Counted from the stretch's first letter, positions 14,586 to 22,824 are shown. The stretch: DNA of 25,018 nt from Treponema sp. UBA937 (GCA_002293455.1 DBDH01000082.1:1-25018), one strand, 5' to 3'. Translations and numbers: made by a program. Notes: generated by a model from the letters alone, not told the origin.

Positions 14586-14643
14586 TTAATTGGCATCCCC
14601 TATTCGCTTTCTTAGTTCGGAAAATAATTCATCATGTGATGAT
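14586..14643 (-). pseudogene. Remnant of the antitoxin C-terminus
   Basis: The minus-strand frame ending at 14586 reads SSHDELFSELRKRIGDAN, the type of C-terminal tail seen in RelB/Phd-like antitoxins. It has no start in its own frame and is joined at its upstream end to the TrmH-like fragment. The stop is three bases before the toxin remnant ATG. Confidence 0.5.
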
Positions 14644-14817
14644 TTTATAAAATTTTTTCATCGCGGCAAGTTTCTTACACAGAGGAGAAAAATCTTTCAT
14701 GCGGTCTTCCCGTAAAAAAAGACGATTGATCTGTTCAGGATGATATGTTCCCAGAGCAAGCACCGCGTTGAATCCGCAGACAGCAAGCTCTTCGCTTCGT
14801 TTATTCCTTATGGCAAC
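14632..14817 (-). pseudogene. Fragment of a TrmH/SpoU-family RNA methyltransferase (substrate-binding part)
   Basis: The minus-strand frame reads RNKRSEELAVCGFNAV, then HPEQINRLFLRED, then a LCKKLAAMKKFYKI block, ending in TGA TGA. These segments match the N-terminal substrate-binding domain of TrmH-family 2'-O-methyltransferases. About 60 codons remain, with no start codon and no SAM-binding knot domain. It is a truncated relic joined to toxin-antitoxin debris. Confidence 0.65.
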
Positions 14818-14951
14818 AGTATACCTTATTATAAATATATTTGTCAGGCAGATGCGTTTCTTTTTCCGCCGTAAATAATTTTCTCTTTGTTAATTCTTTC
14901 TTGCAAAAACACCGGTATACAGAAATTCTGGACAAGGTACTGCTATCAAAG

Positions 14952-15974
14952 TTACATATTTCTTTTTGGACGCAATTTTTCTACTATAGAAAATTTTCCT
15001 GTAATGTATTCATCAATCTTTTTTCGATTTTTCTGAAAAAAGATTCCCGACAAAATTAACAGTACTCCTATTATGGTAAGAGCAAAAGGAAAAAACACAG
15101 AACCTCTAAAAAATTTCCATGATAACCGGCTCAAAAATTCTGTTAAACCGATTGTCCCAAAAACCAAAAACACATTTCTTTTGATAAACACTGAAAACAA
15201 AATTAAAAGAACATTTGCCGCACCAAGTAAAATAAATTTTAAAACATCGTTATTGTAGAACACAGATAACCCTGATGAAAGAGCGAGCAAACCAAAGAGA
15301 TAAAACCAAAACGAATAATCCTTTTTAAACTTTATATCCGCAAAATAACCAATACCTATCATAATCAAACCAAATATATTCGAGATTATGGCTCTTTCGG
15401 TCCATGTAATATAAGTTTTCTGATATACAATTTTTACCATATCCATTGAAAGGAACCATAACGCTCCTGCTATCAGAAAGACATGAAAAGGAAATTTTGT
15501 TTTGGCAAGAATCAGCAATGCAAATAAAATTGTACCTATTTCGAGTATTATCCATTTTCCGTTCACCCAAAAATAATAATCGCTATATGTCCATCCTTGA
15601 GGCCAAAAATCAAATGACTGCAATAATGAATATAGGAAAAGCGGCATTATCGCTATGGGAACAGCCAATAAGAGCCCTCCAGCAATTTCCAACTTCTTTT
15701 TAAAAAAGATAATATATCCGGCTATTAAAAACACTGTAATATATAACGAAGAAACGATAATCATACCAAGCGCACCGAAACTATCCCAACTGCTTTCCAT
15801 GAGCCATGTCAATGCTGAAATAATTAATAAACCGCCGCCATAATACAGAACCATCTGAAATTTTGAAACATGATTGTTTGCATTTTTGACATAGTTTCTA
15901 AACTGTGTTACTTGTTCATCTGAAAAAATATCATTTTTGACAGCTTCATTTAAATGTTCATCTGTATATCTCAT
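14952..15974 (-). CDS. Multi-pass membrane protein, DUF2157-like
   Basis: From the ATG at 15974 (GGAGA five bases upstream) the product has 340 residues. A soluble N-terminal helix pair (about 1-40, DEHLNEAVKNDIFSDEQV) precedes roughly ten transmembrane helices. This matches the DUF2157/DUF4401 type of membrane protein, with a short helical lead-in and many TM segments. The function of the family is not established. The codon use is AT-richer than that of proS next door. The 5' extension to 16016 has poor coding character. Confidence 0.8.
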   Translation of the reverse strand: MRYTDEHLNEAVKNDIFSDEQVTQFRNYVKNANNHVSKFQMVLYYGGGLLIISALTWLMESSWDSFGALGMIIVSSLYITVFLIAGYIIFFKKKLEIAGGLLLAVPIAIMPLFLYSLLQSFDFWPQGWTYSDYYFWVNGKWIILEIGTILFALLILAKTKFPFHVFLIAGALWFLSMDMVKIVYQKTYITWTERAIISNIFGLIMIGIGYFADIKFKKDYSFWFYLFGLLALSSGLSVFYNNDVLKFILLGAANVLLILFSVFIKRNVFLVFGTIGLTEFLSRLSWKFFRGSVFFPFALTIIGVLLILSGIFFQKNRKKIDEYITGKFSIVEKLRPKRNM

Positions 15975-16073
15975 TTTTTTCTCCAGAGTTTTTTCCGTCT
16001 TTGCTGGGCATAACATATATGCTGACCTTTAAGAATTTCTCATCGGTTGTCAATGTGTTCATCTCTTTTCACT

Positions 16074-17900
16074 TTAACTATTCAGCGCCGCCAATTCTTC
16101 TTTCACGATCCGCGATAATTCATCCGCTGCCGCGCTTATTTCTACAAGGCGGTTTTCTTTTTCGATGCGGCGTTTCACTTCCACTTTGGGAAGATTTTTC
16201 TCACCGACGACAACCCGCAGCGGAATGCCGATTAAATCCGCGTCCTTGAATTTCACTCCGGGGCGTTCATCACGGTCGTCCAAAAGAACTTCCACGCCGA
16301 GGGTTTCCAGTTCCGACACGAGTTTGTCCGCCGCCGCTTTCACAGCTCCGTCATATTTAATCGCGATAACAACCACATGGAAAGGCGCTGTCGTCATGGG
16401 CCATACGATTCCGTCATCATCGTGATGCTCTTCAATAATTGAGGCAAGCGTCCGGTCAACGCCGATGCCGTAACAGCCCATCGCGGGCTTATGGCTTTTC
16501 CCTTCTTCATCAAGATAGGTGAAGTTCATGGAAGCGGTGTATTTGTATCCCAGCTTGAAGATATGGCCCAGTTCGTTTCCTTTCTTTTCATAAAGCGCAG
16601 CGCCGCAATGGATACAAGTATCACCTGCTTTTACGGTTCTGACATCGGTAAGCATGAAGGGTTCAAAGTCCCGGCCGAAAGCCGCGTGTTCGTAGTGAGT
16701 ATCTTTTTCGAGCGCGCCTGTGACGCCGTCATTAATGCTGGTAACAGAGTAATCCGCAATGATGGGAAGACTCGTGAGTCCTACGGGACCGGCAAAACCT
16801 ACGGGAGCGCCTGTCAGGCGGATCACGTCTTCATCGGAAGCGAGTGAGACTTCGGAGGCTTTCACCGCCGCCGCGAGTTTCACTTCGTTCACATCGAGGT
16901 CGCCGCGGATGAGGACGGCAAAAAACGCTTCGGGATACATCTTGGGAGCGTCGGGGGCGGGGCTTTTCCGTTCCAGTGTTGACGCGCCCGGAGCTCCTGT
17001 TAAATCCAGTTCCACGTTTTCGGCGCGGTAGATAAGCGTCTTGATAAATTGTTTCGCGCCGGTTTTGAGGAAGCGGCACAGTTCATCGATAGTTTTTACG
17101 GAAGGCGTATCGATCTTTTTAATGGAGGGAATATTTTCCGCGGCCGCTTTTGCCTCATCGATAGAACGCCGCTCAAAATCATCTTTGCAGGCGGCTTTTT
17201 CCACGTTGGCGGCATAATCGCATGTTTTGCAGAGGATAAGCGTATTGTCGCCGATCTCGCTTTCAACCATGAATTCTTCGGAGCCGGTTCCTCCCATCGC
17301 GCCGGTATCAGCGCGGACAGGAATCACCGTGAGGCCGCATCGTTTAAAAATACGGCGGTAAGCCCGGCCCATGTCCTGATAGGTTTTTTCTAGGCTTTCT
17401 TCGTTCGCGTGATACGAATACGCATCTTTCATGGTGAACTCGCGGCCCCGCATCACCCCGTAACGCGGACGGATTTCATCGCGGTATTTCGTGTTAATCT
17501 GATACCCCGTTAAGGGAAGCTGCCGGTAACTGGAAATCTCATCACGGAGGATGGCGGTAAAAGCCTCTTCCGCCGTGGGGGAAATAACAAAGTCCGCGTT
17601 CAGCCGGTTTTTAAAGCGGAGCATCCCTTCTCCCATCGTTTCCCACCGGCCCGATTCTTTCCATATCTCACCGGGAACGACAACGGGCGGCTTGAATTCC
17701 AAAGCACCCGCGGCATCCATCTCCTCACGGATAATCTGCTCCACTTTACGGAAAGACCTGAGCCCCAAAGGAAGATAGGCAAAAAGCCCGTTGGCTAATC
17801 TTCGCAAAAGAGCGGCCCTCAGCATGAGTCTATGACTTACAATCACCGCATCTCCGGGAACTTCCCGCAATGTGGGAATAAATGTTTGAGAAAATTTCAT
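16074..17900 (-). CDS. proS: Prolyl-tRNA synthetase
   Basis: The 608-residue enzyme charges tRNA-Pro with proline. It has the bacterial-type layout. The class II core is at about 1-220, with motif 2 YRDEIRPRYGVMRGREF (139-155). A YbaK-like editing insertion spans about 225-420, motif 3 GCYGIGVDR is at 475-483, and an anticodon-binding domain covers about 500-608. A CKTC pair near 224-227 precedes the editing domain. AAGGAA lies about six bases before the ATG. Nothing indicates a T-box leader. The upstream 400 bp carry GNRA-loop hairpin repeats in the same orientation as this gene. Confidence 0.98.
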   Translation of the reverse strand: MKFSQTFIPTLREVPGDAVIVSHRLMLRAALLRRLANGLFAYLPLGLRSFRKVEQIIREEMDAAGALEFKPPVVVPGEIWKESGRWETMGEGMLRFKNRLNADFVISPTAEEAFTAILRDEISSYRQLPLTGYQINTKYRDEIRPRYGVMRGREFTMKDAYSYHANEESLEKTYQDMGRAYRRIFKRCGLTVIPVRADTGAMGGTGSEEFMVESEIGDNTLILCKTCDYAANVEKAACKDDFERRSIDEAKAAAENIPSIKKIDTPSVKTIDELCRFLKTGAKQFIKTLIYRAENVELDLTGAPGASTLERKSPAPDAPKMYPEAFFAVLIRGDLDVNEVKLAAAVKASEVSLASDEDVIRLTGAPVGFAGPVGLTSLPIIADYSVTSINDGVTGALEKDTHYEHAAFGRDFEPFMLTDVRTVKAGDTCIHCGAALYEKKGNELGHIFKLGYKYTASMNFTYLDEEGKSHKPAMGCYGIGVDRTLASIIEEHHDDDGIVWPMTTAPFHVVVIAIKYDGAVKAAADKLVSELETLGVEVLLDDRDERPGVKFKDADLIGIPLRVVVGEKNLPKVEVKRRIEKENRLVEISAAADELSRIVKEELAALNS

Positions 17901-18035
17901 CGTTATTTCCTTAATTAACTGCTAACTGCTCATTTTTCACTGCTAACGGTTCTGAGCATCTACAGCATATCCGCCAAAGGGATGTTCATCAAGGGAGTAC
18001 TGTCGAAATATGGCAGTATTTACAAATTGAGTCCC

Positions 18036-18064
18036 TCGACAATTTATCTCAATTGCGATAAAAT
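18036..18064 (+). promoter_or_regulatory. Predicted promoter of gene 18306
   Basis: TCGACA (18036-18041) and TAAAAT (18059-18064) are 17 bases apart. If used, the transcript would have a leader of about 235 bases containing the whole repeat array. Confidence 0.5.
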
Positions 18065-18087
18065 TATTGTTAAGTGAACTTTAGCAA

Positions 18088-18294
18088 AGGAGTTTGCGTT
18101 ATCGCTTGCGCGATAGCGTTCGATTATATCGCCGCTTTTCTGTCCGTTGGACAGACTGGGGCTTAGATAGGAGTTTGCGTTATCGCTTGCGCGATAGCGT
18201 TCGATTATATCGCCGCTCACGCGGCTTAGATAGGAGTTTGCGTTATCGCTTGCGCGATAGCGTTCGATTATATCGCCGCTCACGCGGCTTAGAT
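18088..18294. repeat. Tandem array of three palindromic units (81, 63 and 63 bp)
   Basis: Units start at 18088, 18169 and 18232, and a fourth partial copy at 18295 supplies the AGGAG of gene 18306. Each unit holds two hairpins. One has arms CGTTATCGC/GCGATAGCG. The second, in units 2 and 3, has arms GCCGC/GCGGC. In unit 1 the second hairpin is replaced by CTGTCC/GGACAG, so the structure is kept and the sequence changes. Read on the minus strand the loops are GCAA and GTGA, both GNRA. The period of 63 bp is divisible by three, and the minus strand is open across the whole array. Confidence 0.9.
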
Positions 18295-18305
18295 AGGAGT
18301 TTGTT

Positions 18306-18530
18306 ATGAAAACAATAATTTGCGACGTTTGTAAAAAGTCGATTAAAAATCCTGCTTCAGGACGCAACTATTGGCATCTTGCTCATTATGAGCTATGCGA
18401 ACCCTGCAAAGATCAGCTTGAACTGTCATTGAAACCGGTAATTAGAGGAAAAGTTCCTTTCAATTATGAATGGTTCGACCGGCTTTTGATTGATTCTATC
18501 GATAAAGCCATCCAGAAAGGAAAGTTCTAG
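18306..18530 (+). CDS. Small protein with two CxxC pairs, probable zinc binder
   Basis: The 74-residue product has Cys6/Cys9 (CDVC) and Cys31/Cys34 (CEPC), separated by 21 residues, which suggests one tetrahedral zinc site. The C-terminal half is basic-to-neutral and amphipathic. AGGAG seven bases before the ATG is provided by the last partial repeat unit. A terminator-like hairpin follows. No specific family is recognised. Small zinc-ribbon proteins of this size often bind nucleic acid or a partner protein, but this is unproven here. Confidence 0.72.
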   Translation: MKTIICDVCKKSIKNPASGRNYWHLAHYELCEPCKDQLELSLKPVIRGKVPFNYEWFDRLLIDSIDKAIQKGKF

Positions 18531-18556
18531 GTTCGTTCATAGGCATTATCTTTCAA

Positions 18557-18602
18557 GCCGGAGGGAAAACAGGTGTTTTTATCTCCGGCAGAGTCTGTTT
18601 TT
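18557..18602 (+). terminator. Terminator-like hairpin after gene 18306
   Basis: GCCGGAG (18557-18563) pairs with CTCCGGC (18583-18589). An inner AAAAC/GTTTT helix closes on a four-base loop. A T-run (TGTTTTT) follows a few bases later. Confidence 0.6.
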
Positions 18603-18693
18603 CGTTCTACTCGTTTCACTAAGGCCGGTTATGGTCTGTGTAAGATTGTGTCCGTCATGAAAAAGCGTGTTTTACCGATACTTCTACCGCGTG

Positions 18694-18734
18694 TTGACAC
18701 AGTTTTTCAACTTATGGTATTTTTAGTGTATAAT
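18694..18734 (+). promoter_or_regulatory. Promoter region of yebC-ruvC
   Basis: A perfect TTGACA (18694-18699) is 18 bases from TATTTT (18718-18723), and a perfect TATAAT follows at 18729-18734, with TTCAAC 17 bases upstream of it. Either pairing could be used. The leader would be about 65-75 bases. Confidence 0.6.
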
Positions 18735-18807
18735 CTGTCATAAAAAGTCGGGGAACATCCGCGCTTGCCGCAGAGACCAATCTTTCCCCCGCACATAAGG
18801 AGTCGTC

Positions 18808-19548
18808 ATGTCCGGCCATAGTAAATGGGCTACAATTAAACACAAGAAAGGTGCCGCGGATGCAAAACGCGGTCAAATGTTTACCAAGCTGATTAAAGAA
18901 ATTTCCATTGCCGCTCGTATGGGCGGCGGTGATCAGGACGCGAATCCCCGCTTAAGAACCGCTATCATTAAGGCCCGCGGCGCAAACATGCCCAAGGATA
19001 ATATCGATAGAGCGATCAAGAAGGGAACCGGAGAACTGGAAGGTGTCAACTACGAAGAATTGATCTATGAAGCGTACGCTCCCGGAGGAGTTGCTTTGTT
19101 CATTGAAGTGCTCACCGATAATAAAAACCGGGCCGCCGCGGATGTAAGAAACATTCTCAACAAGGGAGGTGGGTCGCTCGCAACATCCGGAGCGGTATCC
19201 CGGCTCTTTAAGCGGAAGGGAATCATCACGTTTGACGGTGAAAAATATACCGAAGATCAGATCATGGAAGCGGCTTTGGAAGGCGGCGCGGAAGACGTGG
19301 CTCTTTCCGACGGCGTTGTCGAAGTTACAACCGCGCCCGAAGACTTTGAAGCTGTGGTGAACGCCCTTACCGAGAAAAACTATGAATCCATGAGCGCCGA
19401 AATCAGCATGATTCCCGATGTGGAAGTTGAGCTCGATAACGACGCCACCGCAAAAGTTATGAGGATGATTGACCGCCTCGAAGAAAATGACGACGTTCAA
19501 AACGTATATTCCAACATAGCTATTCCGGAAGGATTTGAAGCTGAATAA
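18808..19548 (+). CDS. yebC: YebC/PmpR-family protein
   Basis: The 246-residue protein has the invariant start MSGHSKWATIKHKKGA and the family's acidic later domains, ending at a normal length. YebC-type proteins act as transcription regulators and, more recently, as factors helping ribosomes through difficult motifs such as polyproline. Which role applies here cannot be read from the sequence. AAGGAGTCGTC precedes the ATG, giving strong translation. It is followed by ruvC with a 14-base overlap, a common yebC-ruvC order. Confidence 0.98.
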   Translation: MSGHSKWATIKHKKGAADAKRGQMFTKLIKEISIAARMGGGDQDANPRLRTAIIKARGANMPKDNIDRAIKKGTGELEGVNYEELIYEAYAPGGVALFIEVLTDNKNRAAADVRNILNKGGGSLATSGAVSRLFKRKGIITFDGEKYTEDQIMEAALEGGAEDVALSDGVVEVTTAPEDFEAVVNALTEKNYESMSAEISMIPDVEVELDNDATAKVMRMIDRLEENDDVQNVYSNIAIPEGFEAE

Positions 19549-20059
19549 AACAGAACATGCCGGACCGGTTCCGGTTCGCCGAATTATCGGCATTGATCCG
19601 GGGCTGGCGTCTACCGGCTGGGGCATTGTCGATACGGCATCGAATAAGATTACATATGTCGCTCACGGCTGCATAGAAACAAAGGCGGACTGCCCCAGGG
19701 CGGAACGCCTTTTTCTTATTTACACCGAAATCCGCAAAGTGCTCCGCGGATATGCTCCGCGGGAGGCCGCCATCGAAACGCTGTATTTTGCCAAAAACGT
19801 AACGAGCGCCATCCCCGTGGCCGAGGCCAGAGGCGTCCTTTCCGCCGCCATGGCGGAAGCCGGTATTGTCGTCAGAGAGTTTACGCCGCTCGCGATAAAA
19901 CAAGCCGTAGTCGGCCGCGGCAGGGCGGAAAAAGTTCAGGTTCAAGAGATGGTACGGCTCATCCTCGGCTTGCCGGAAATCCCTAAACCCGATCACGCCG
20001 CCGACGCTTTGGGCGCCGCGGTTTGCGCATCACATACATTAACATTGAGCAAGCAGTAA
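19535..20059 (+). CDS. ruvC: Holliday junction resolvase RuvC
   Basis: The 174-residue endonuclease resolves Holliday junctions made by recombination, normally with RuvAB. Acidic catalytic residues are Asp21 in IGIDPG, Glu81 in AIETLYF, and Asp157 in KPDHAADAL. His154 takes the place of the third aspartate, as in Thermus RuvC. The only in-frame start before the first motif is TTG 19535, which lies inside the end of yebC. AGGA directly before it gives poor spacing, so translation is probably coupled to yebC. ruvA and ruvB are not next to it. Confidence 0.96.
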   Translation: MKLNKTEHAGPVPVRRIIGIDPGLASTGWGIVDTASNKITYVAHGCIETKADCPRAERLFLIYTEIRKVLRGYAPREAAIETLYFAKNVTSAIPVAEARGVLSAAMAEAGIVVREFTPLAIKQAVVGRGRAEKVQVQEMVRLILGLPEIPKPDHAADALGAAVCASHTLTLSKQ

Positions 20060-20093
20060 GTAAAATCAGCCTTTGTTTTTTGTCCTCACTTTG

Positions 20094-21131
20094 TTACTTA
20101 CTCTCTGCTATTTGTTCTCTGTGATAATGCCAAATCGTCCGTGAAAGTTCTGATGAAAAAGGATTGTGCCGGCTGAAATCGGGAAGCCAATCGTCACTTG
20201 GAACAAGTTCCTGATAAAACCCGTCATCAATACCGTATTCTTCAAGCCAGCGTAACACGCATTCGTATTCCCTTTCGTCTACATAACGGCCGGGAATGAG
20301 CAGATCGCTTTGCTCTTTATTCTGATAAACCGGCGTGTACTGCGTCATAAGGGATAACAAGGCGCGCCCCTGAGCATGATCGGCAAACCAGCGCAGTACG
20401 TTTTTGGTCGATTCAAGATAACCCGGCAAAACCAAATGCCGGATAATCACCCCGGATTGAATCACGGTTTCATGATGTATTTCATCGGGCGCGGAGATAG
20501 GTTTTCCCAGGGAGTCTTTCGTCCGAGGTTCCCCAAAACGCAGTTCCCGCGAATCTATCATTTTGATAATAGCTTTCGCCGCTGTTTCCGGATAATCCTC
20601 GGCATTGAAATACTGTTTTGCAATACCGCTGTCCAGGGTTTTTAAATCCGGCAGATAAACCGACACCGTATCTTTCAGCAGATCGAGAGCGGAAACATTT
20701 TCATAAGACGATGAGTTCCATAGAACAGGAATAAAAAGCCCCTGTTTCCGGGCAAGCTCCGCACCCGAGGCGATGCCGGGAATACTGTGACTTCCGGTAA
20801 CGATGTTGATATTTTCCGCACCGGCATCCTGAAGATCAAGGCAGATGCGGACAAACTCATCGTGATTGACAAGGCTTCCCATCCCCTCCTGGGAAATTTG
20901 CCGGTTCTGGCAGAACTTACAGCCCAGCGTGCAGCCTGTAATAAAAATCGTCCCGGAACCGCCTAATCCTGTTACGGGAGGTTCTTCTCCCCGGTGTATC
21001 GCTGCCGCGGCGATTCTGAGCTCCGCGGTTTCTCCGCAATAACCGGTAAGACCTGCAAGGCGGTTCACCCCGCAGTTCCGCGGACACAAACAGCACGATA
21101 CATAACTTTGTAAAAACCTTTCTTGATTCAC
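20094..21131 (-). CDS. Radical SAM protein, PflX / pyruvate formate-lyase activating enzyme-like
   Basis: The 345-residue protein has the radical SAM cluster motif Cys67-x3-Cys71-x2-Cys74 (CTLGCKFC). An N-terminal cysteine group (CCLCPRNC at 13-20 and YC near 32) could hold a second iron-sulfur cluster. GNGSGT-like and LPDLKT segments fit the PflX family (COG1313), whose substrate is unknown. It could activate a glycyl-radical enzyme, but no such enzyme is nearby. It converges with ruvC, with about 35 bases between the stops. Confidence 0.92.
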   Translation of the reverse strand: MNQERFLQSYVSCCLCPRNCGVNRLAGLTGYCGETAELRIAAAAIHRGEEPPVTGLGGSGTIFITGCTLGCKFCQNRQISQEGMGSLVNHDEFVRICLDLQDAGAENINIVTGSHSIPGIASGAELARKQGLFIPVLWNSSSYENVSALDLLKDTVSVYLPDLKTLDSGIAKQYFNAEDYPETAAKAIIKMIDSRELRFGEPRTKDSLGKPISAPDEIHHETVIQSGVIIRHLVLPGYLESTKNVLRWFADHAQGRALLSLMTQYTPVYQNKEQSDLLIPGRYVDEREYECVLRWLEEYGIDDGFYQELVPSDDWLPDFSRHNPFSSELSRTIWHYHREQIAESK

Positions 21132-21193
21132 GAATAGGTATTATAAGGACTCTGTATCAATACGCCAAGACTGATGAGAGGCATTGCGGTCTA

Positions 21194-21222
21194 TTGCAAA
21201 TAATATCCAAAGAATTTATGAT
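21194..21222 (+). promoter_or_regulatory. Predicted promoter of the lipoprotein gene
   Basis: TTGCAA (21194-21199) and TATGAT (21217-21222) are 17 bases apart. The leader would be about 55 bases and contains GAGGGAG before the ATG. Confidence 0.5.
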
Positions 21223-21281
21223 AAATCTACTTTAAGAATAATCACATACGCGGCTCACGTGCTGCTTGAGGGAGAAAGTTT

Positions 21282-22010
21282 ATGAAGAAATTGTTGTTGT
21301 TTCTTGTCTGTCTTGTGTTGATTTTTTCCGGACTGAGCTGTTCAAAAGAAAAGCTGGCGGAACTCTCGCAGGCTTTTGCATCCGCAGTAAGTTCTGAATC
21401 TTCTGATGATGATTACAATTATGAGGAATCCGCTTTGCGGATGGAAACGGCTGTTGAATATACGAACAGCTATCTGGACTTTTCGTTTACCGTTCCGCAG
21501 GGTTGGTGGCTGTACAGCATAAACGACATCAATTTTTCAGAGAATCCTTCCGATACCGAAAATCTTGATATGCTTGATATAAGCTATGGTGAAGATGCCG
21601 GCTATCATTACAGCTATCTCGATCTTATTTCTATTGCCAATCTTCAGGATTCCAGCAAAGATAATCATGTCGGTTTTGATATAAGCGCGGAGATGCTTGA
21701 CGGTATCAACACTATCGAAGAGTACATGGAATATTATGAAAGCTATATTCTTCAACCGGACGAAAACACCACTTACGAATTGCGCAAGAGAGGACATGTA
21801 CCGATTAATGATGTGCGGTATGAAACGCGGACTATCGAGGTTATTCGGAAAAACGCACCCAGTTATTATTGGCTTTCATTGACAAGACCCGTCGGTAATG
21901 GTTATTTCCTTACTATTTTGACCAGCTATTGGCCCGATAACCGGAATGCCGAAATGACTATCATAACCGGCATCACAATAGCAACGCTAAGGGAAAAACG
22001 AGAAAAATAA
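21282..22010 (+). CDS. Predicted lipoprotein, function unknown
   Basis: The 242-residue product has a signal peptide with lipobox FSGLSC, so Cys20 is the likely lipidated residue. After an acidic, serine-rich linker (about 38-50) a compact mixed alpha/beta domain follows, with aromatic residues and a WW pair (PQGWWLYS). I do not recognise a family. GAGGGAGAAAG lies before the ATG. It is flanked by convergent rsmG and divergent radical SAM genes, so it is probably a single-gene unit on the cell surface or in the periplasm. Confidence 0.83.
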   Translation: MKKLLLFLVCLVLIFSGLSCSKEKLAELSQAFASAVSSESSDDDYNYEESALRMETAVEYTNSYLDFSFTVPQGWWLYSINDINFSENPSDTENLDMLDISYGEDAGYHYSYLDLISIANLQDSSKDNHVGFDISAEMLDGINTIEEYMEYYESYILQPDENTTYELRKRGHVPINDVRYETRTIEVIRKNAPSYYWLSLTRPVGNGYFLTILTSYWPDNRNAEMTIITGITIATLREKREK

Positions 22011-22044
22011 TAGGGCAGCGCTGATTGCGGTCTAAAGTCCGGAG

Positions 22045-22752
22045 TCATTCTTCTGAGGCGTGTTGGTTTATTGCGGGTTTATTGATTATCACCAAATGCC
22101 TCTCGTCATTCAGGAACGGCACCGGAGTCTGATGCAATTCCCAGCCGCCCGTAAGTGATTCAATCGCCGCCATTTCTTCATCAATCTTGTCTTTTCTGCC
22201 TTTATACGCGGCTAAGCATCCTCCGGGGGTGAGCAGCTTGAACAAAGTTTTGAGAAGACCGGCGTCTAACGGTTTAAACGCGCGGAAAGTGATGAGCGAG
22301 TAACGGTCAGGCCGCGCTTTTTCCGCGTCCTTTTCTTCTACTTCTACACGATCATCGAGTCCCAGAAGTGCGAGGGTGTTCCGCAAAAATCCGGCCCTTC
22401 TTCCCATACGTTCAATCAAGGTGAAGGGGCGGTTAAGACATATCGCGAGCGGAATCCCCGGAAGGCCGGCTCCCGAACCAGCATCGGCAAGGAGCGGATT
22501 ATCATAGTGTTTTAACGCTTCGGCAATGATGCACAGAGGAGCAAGAGAATCCAAAATATGCTTGACGATGAGCTCCTCTGTGTTGTCCGTCCCCACAAGT
22601 CCGTAAGCCGGATTAAAAAGCTCGATCTCCTCTGTGTAGCGGAGAAGTTTTTCGGTTTTTTCCGCAAGACCATCCTCCAAAACAGCGGCCGCGGTTTTGC
22701 TTTGAGCAATCAATTGGGCAAGCCCGTCATGGAGAATCTTTCGCATCGTCAT
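22045..22752 (-). CDS. rsmG: 16S rRNA (guanine-N7) methyltransferase RsmG (GidB)
   Basis: The 235-residue enzyme methylates a guanine in the 530 loop of 16S rRNA (G527 in E. coli) using S-adenosylmethionine. Motif I LADAGSGAGLPGIPLA is at about 88-103. The later FRAF (about 175-178) and YKGR segments are typical. AAGGAA lies about six bases before the ATG at 22752. Its leader holds a copy of the palindromic repeat with a GNRA loop. It is not linked here to mnmG (gidA), with which it is often found. Confidence 0.97.
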   Translation of the reverse strand: MTMRKILHDGLAQLIAQSKTAAAVLEDGLAEKTEKLLRYTEEIELFNPAYGLVGTDNTEELIVKHILDSLAPLCIIAEALKHYDNPLLADAGSGAGLPGIPLAICLNRPFTLIERMGRRAGFLRNTLALLGLDDRVEVEEKDAEKARPDRYSLITFRAFKPLDAGLLKTLFKLLTPGGCLAAYKGRKDKIDEEMAAIESLTGGWELHQTPVPFLNDERHLVIINKPAINQHASEE

Positions 22753-22773
22753 TTCGTTCCTTTTATTCGTGTT

Positions 22774-22824
22774 GAGGGTTTAATACCCTCTGCACGCTTT
22801 CGCGTGCGAGAGCTCTGCGGCGGA
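22774..22824 (-). repeat. Composite interspersed palindromic repeat, copy B, in the rsmG leader
   Basis: It contains GAGGGT/ACCCTC (22774-22790), GCACGC/GCGTGC (22792-22807) and the shared 15-base module GAGCTCTGCGGCGGA (22810-22824). It matches modules of copy A at 12760-12918 in reverse orientation. On the minus strand, the sense of rsmG, the tetraloop is GAAA, a GNRA loop. Copy A has GUGA at the same place with identical arms. Confidence 0.75.

Larger units (their letters stand above)
17901..18305. other. 405-bp intergenic region between proS and gene 18306
   Basis: No gene is visible. The part near proS (17901-18035) holds a short duplicated GCTAACTGCT or CTGCTAACG motif and no clear structure. 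A plus-strand promoter-like pair lies at 18036-18064. The rest (18088-18294) is a tandem array of palindromic units. On the minus strand the array contains a TATAAT in each unit, without a convincing -35 partner. Confidence 0.7.

Noticed and set aside
16165..17393. Several plus-strand frames inside proS
   Set aside because: They are shadows of the prolyl-tRNA synthetase gene, whose motifs are complete on the minus strand.
17901..18087. T-box leader for proS
   Set aside because: No T-box consensus or specifier-loop structure is visible upstream of proS.
18088..18305. CRISPR array
   Set aside because: The units are directly adjacent with no unique spacers, and there are no cas genes nearby.
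18952..19626. 224-codon minus-strand open frame across yebC
   Set aside because: It is antisense to a well-conserved gene and has no ribosome-binding site or recognisable motif.
20045..20100. Terminator between ruvC and the radical SAM gene
   Set aside because: The AGTAAGTAA/TTACTTACT inverted repeat has a loop of about 35 bases and no proper T-run at its end.
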